In this document: positions 4,730-5,663 of the stretch, piece by piece
How positions within the stretch are numbered: position 1 is the stretch's first letter
Layout: each line of letters begins with the position of its first letter
NCBI GenBank assembly: GCA_910587905.1
Contig: CAJUOF010000293.1
Coordinates: forward strand, 1 to 5,663
Source: an uncultured Lachnospiraceae bacterium
GTDB lineage: Bacteria; Bacillota_A; Clostridia; Lachnospirales; Lachnospiraceae
Direction: 5' to 3'
DNA length: 5,663 nucleotides
Program-made: the position numbers and the translations under genes
The notes under the pieces: generated by a model
What the model was told of the DNA's origin: nothing
What the model saw: only the letters and a program-made list of their open reading frames with translations
Databases searched by the model: none

Positions 4730-5299
4730 ATGGAAAAAACTGTATCTGAAAAATCCCCCCGGCTTCCCCTGATCACCATGGCCCTGATCGGCGTCATGAC
4801 CGCCGTCACCTGCATGTTAGGTCCGCTGGCGATCCCCCTTCCCATAAGCCCCGTACCGATCTCTTTTACCAACCTGGCCGTCTACCTTACCCTGTACGTG
4901 CTGGGCATGAAGGCCGGGACACTGAGTTACCTGATCTATCTGCTTTTGGGATTGGTGGGGCTCCCCGTATTTTCCGGCTTCGCCGGCGGCCCGGCGAAAC
5001 TGGTCGGCCCCACGGGAGGTTACCTGATCGGTTTTATTTTTATGGCTGTCGTCGCCGGCTTCTTCATTGACCGGTTTCCGAAAAAATATTATCTCCACAT
5101 TGCCGGCATGGTCCTCGGGACGATCGTCTGTTATCTCTTCGGCACCGTCTGGCTCTGTTTCCAGATGAAGCTGTCCTTTGGTGCCGGGCTCATGGCCGGA
5201 GTCATTCCCTACCTTCCCGGTGATGCGGCCAAGATCATCGTCTCCGTGATCGTGGGGCCTGCCCTCCGTTACGGAGTGAAGCAGGTGAAAAATCGCTGA
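4730..5299 (+). CDS. bioY: BioY, biotin-specific S component of an ECF transporter
   Basis: A 189-residue protein with about six membrane helices, the normal BioY length. It binds biotin at the outer face of the cytoplasmic membrane and brings it in with an energising module (EcfT plus two EcfA ATPases). Signatures are IPLPISPVPISFTNLAVYL (35-53), the block GLPVFSGFAGGPAKLVGPTG (77-96) with the biotin-binding loop, GGYLIGF (96-102), and the C-terminal YLPGDAAKII (161-170), whose Asp-Lys pair is conserved in the family. The ATG at 4730 follows AAGGAG (4714-4719) at a spacing of 10. No bioM/bioN or ecf genes are adjacent, so it likely relies on a shared ECF module encoded elsewhere, as is common in Firmicutes. 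Regulation by biotin through BirA is suggested by two operator-like repeats around its promoter. The gene is monocistronic and closed by a strong terminator. Confidence 0.96.
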   Translation: MEKTVSEKSPRLPLITMALIGVMTAVTCMLGPLAIPLPISPVPISFTNLAVYLTLYVLGMKAGTLSYLIYLLLGLVGLPVFSGFAGGPAKLVGPTGGYLIGFIFMAVVAGFFIDRFPKKYYLHIAGMVLGTIVCYLFGTVWLCFQMKLSFGAGLMAGVIPYLPGDAAKIIVSVIVGPALRYGVKQVKNR

Positions 5300-5319
5300 T
5301 CTTCAAAATTTGCTTGTGG

Positions 5320-5372
5320 AAAAAAGCTCCGCCCCATCCACTTTTTATCATGAATGGGGCGGAGCTTTTTTT
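5320..5372. terminator. Strong bidirectional rho-independent terminator
   Basis: AAAAAAGCTCCGCCCCAT (5320-5337) and ATGGGGCGGAGCTTTTTT (5354-5371) pair perfectly over 18 bp around a 16-base loop. The core is GC-rich with T runs at the 3' side on both strands. It lies 20 bases after the bioY stop and 20 bases after the stop of the minus-strand gene, so it ends transcription of both convergent genes. Confidence 0.95.
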
Positions 5373-5391
5373 CTTCCTCTGCTGTGAAGGT

Positions 5392-5663
5392 TTACTTCGA
5401 CATCCGGGATACCTTCCTGAGCTTTCCAAGCCCCAGAAGCACGATACCCGCTGCCGCATACAGGAGCATCAGAACGGTCCATTTGTCCGCAATGACCACC
5501 TCGCCTGTCATGTGCTGCGTCAGGACGAAGGTCACAAGGGCCGCAACCGCTGCCACGATGCCCGCCGCTTTTTCTGCGGCCTTTTTCTTGTCATCCTGGC
5601 TCTTTCCGAAAACGCCCAGAACGCCTGCCGCCAGAGCGATCAGAAGTCCGAGCAGATTGAGAA
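5392..5663 (-). CDS. Unrecognised membrane protein, C-terminal 89 residues (5' part outside window)
   Basis: An open frame enters at the window edge and stops at TAA (5394-5392). Three hydrophobic stretches are visible: LLGLLIALAAGVLGVFG (3-19 of the visible part), AAGIVAAVAALVTFVLTQ (32-49) and WTVLMLLYAAAGIVLLGLG (61-79). Between the first two is a charged loop SQDDKKKAAEKA, and the tail KLRKVSRMSK is basic. By the positive-inside rule the charged loop and the tail would be cytoplasmic and the MTGEVVIADKW loop outside. That layout looks like a membrane anchor at the end of a longer protein or a small multi-pass protein. I do not recognise the family and assign no function. It is convergent with bioY and shares its terminator. 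Regular codon use, no internal stops and a fitting terminator support it as a real gene. Confidence 0.75.
   Translation of the reverse strand, partial: LNLLGLLIALAAGVLGVFGKSQDDKKKAAEKAAGIVAAVAALVTFVLTQHMTGEVVIADKWTVLMLLYAAAGIVLLGLGKLRKVSRMSK

Noticed and set aside
1..5663. CRISPR array, tRNA, rRNA or defence system
   Set aside because: No regularly spaced repeats, no cloverleaf or rRNA-like sequence, and no nuclease, helicase or reverse-transcriptase motifs were found in the credible frames.

Overview
The window looks like chromosomal DNA of a gut-type member of the Clostridia, most likely Lachnospiraceae. The evidence is moderate GC coding sequence, strong AGGAGG-like ribosome binding sites, AT-rich promoters with near-consensus sigma-70 boxes, and the gene families present (paired MATE transporters, a stand-alone BioY, a RelB/DinJ antitoxin, an IS66-type remnant). 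The taxonomic assignment is an inference from style and gene content, not from a marker gene.

Layout. Positions 1-148 (minus strand) hold the N-terminal part of a RelB/DinJ antitoxin; its toxin partner would lie outside the window. Positions 149-560 are a scar region: an antitoxin promoter/operator candidate, then the left end and broken first ORF of an IS66-type element, ending close to the 3' end of a transporter gene. Positions 561-3331 (minus strand) are two complete but dissimilar MATE-family efflux transporters in tandem, driven by a perfect TTGACA-17-TATAAT promoter at 3404-3376. Divergently, at 3505-4561 (plus strand), are a NUDIX hydrolase of the ADP-ribose pyrophosphatase type and a MarR-type repressor in one operon. 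The shared intergenic region contains a perfect TTTTGGCCAAAA palindrome and further TTTTGG/CCAAAA half-sites. The simplest reading is a MarR-controlled export module with an accessory NUDIX enzyme.

Positions 4616-5299 (plus strand) hold bioY, the substrate-binding component of an ECF biotin transporter. Its leader carries a consensus promoter and two BirA-like inverted repeats with the same 13-base spacing, one over the -35 and one at the -10/start. A perfect 12-bp inverted repeat would form a hairpin at the very 5' end of the mRNA. An 18-bp perfect-stem terminator at 5320-5372 works in either direction and separates bioY from a convergent gene. That gene (5392-5663, minus strand) is the C-terminal part of an unrecognised membrane protein.

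No CRISPR array, tRNA, rRNA or clearly new multi-gene system is visible. The most rewarding items are the regulatory DNA ahead of bioY and the divergent MATE/NUDIX-MarR control region.
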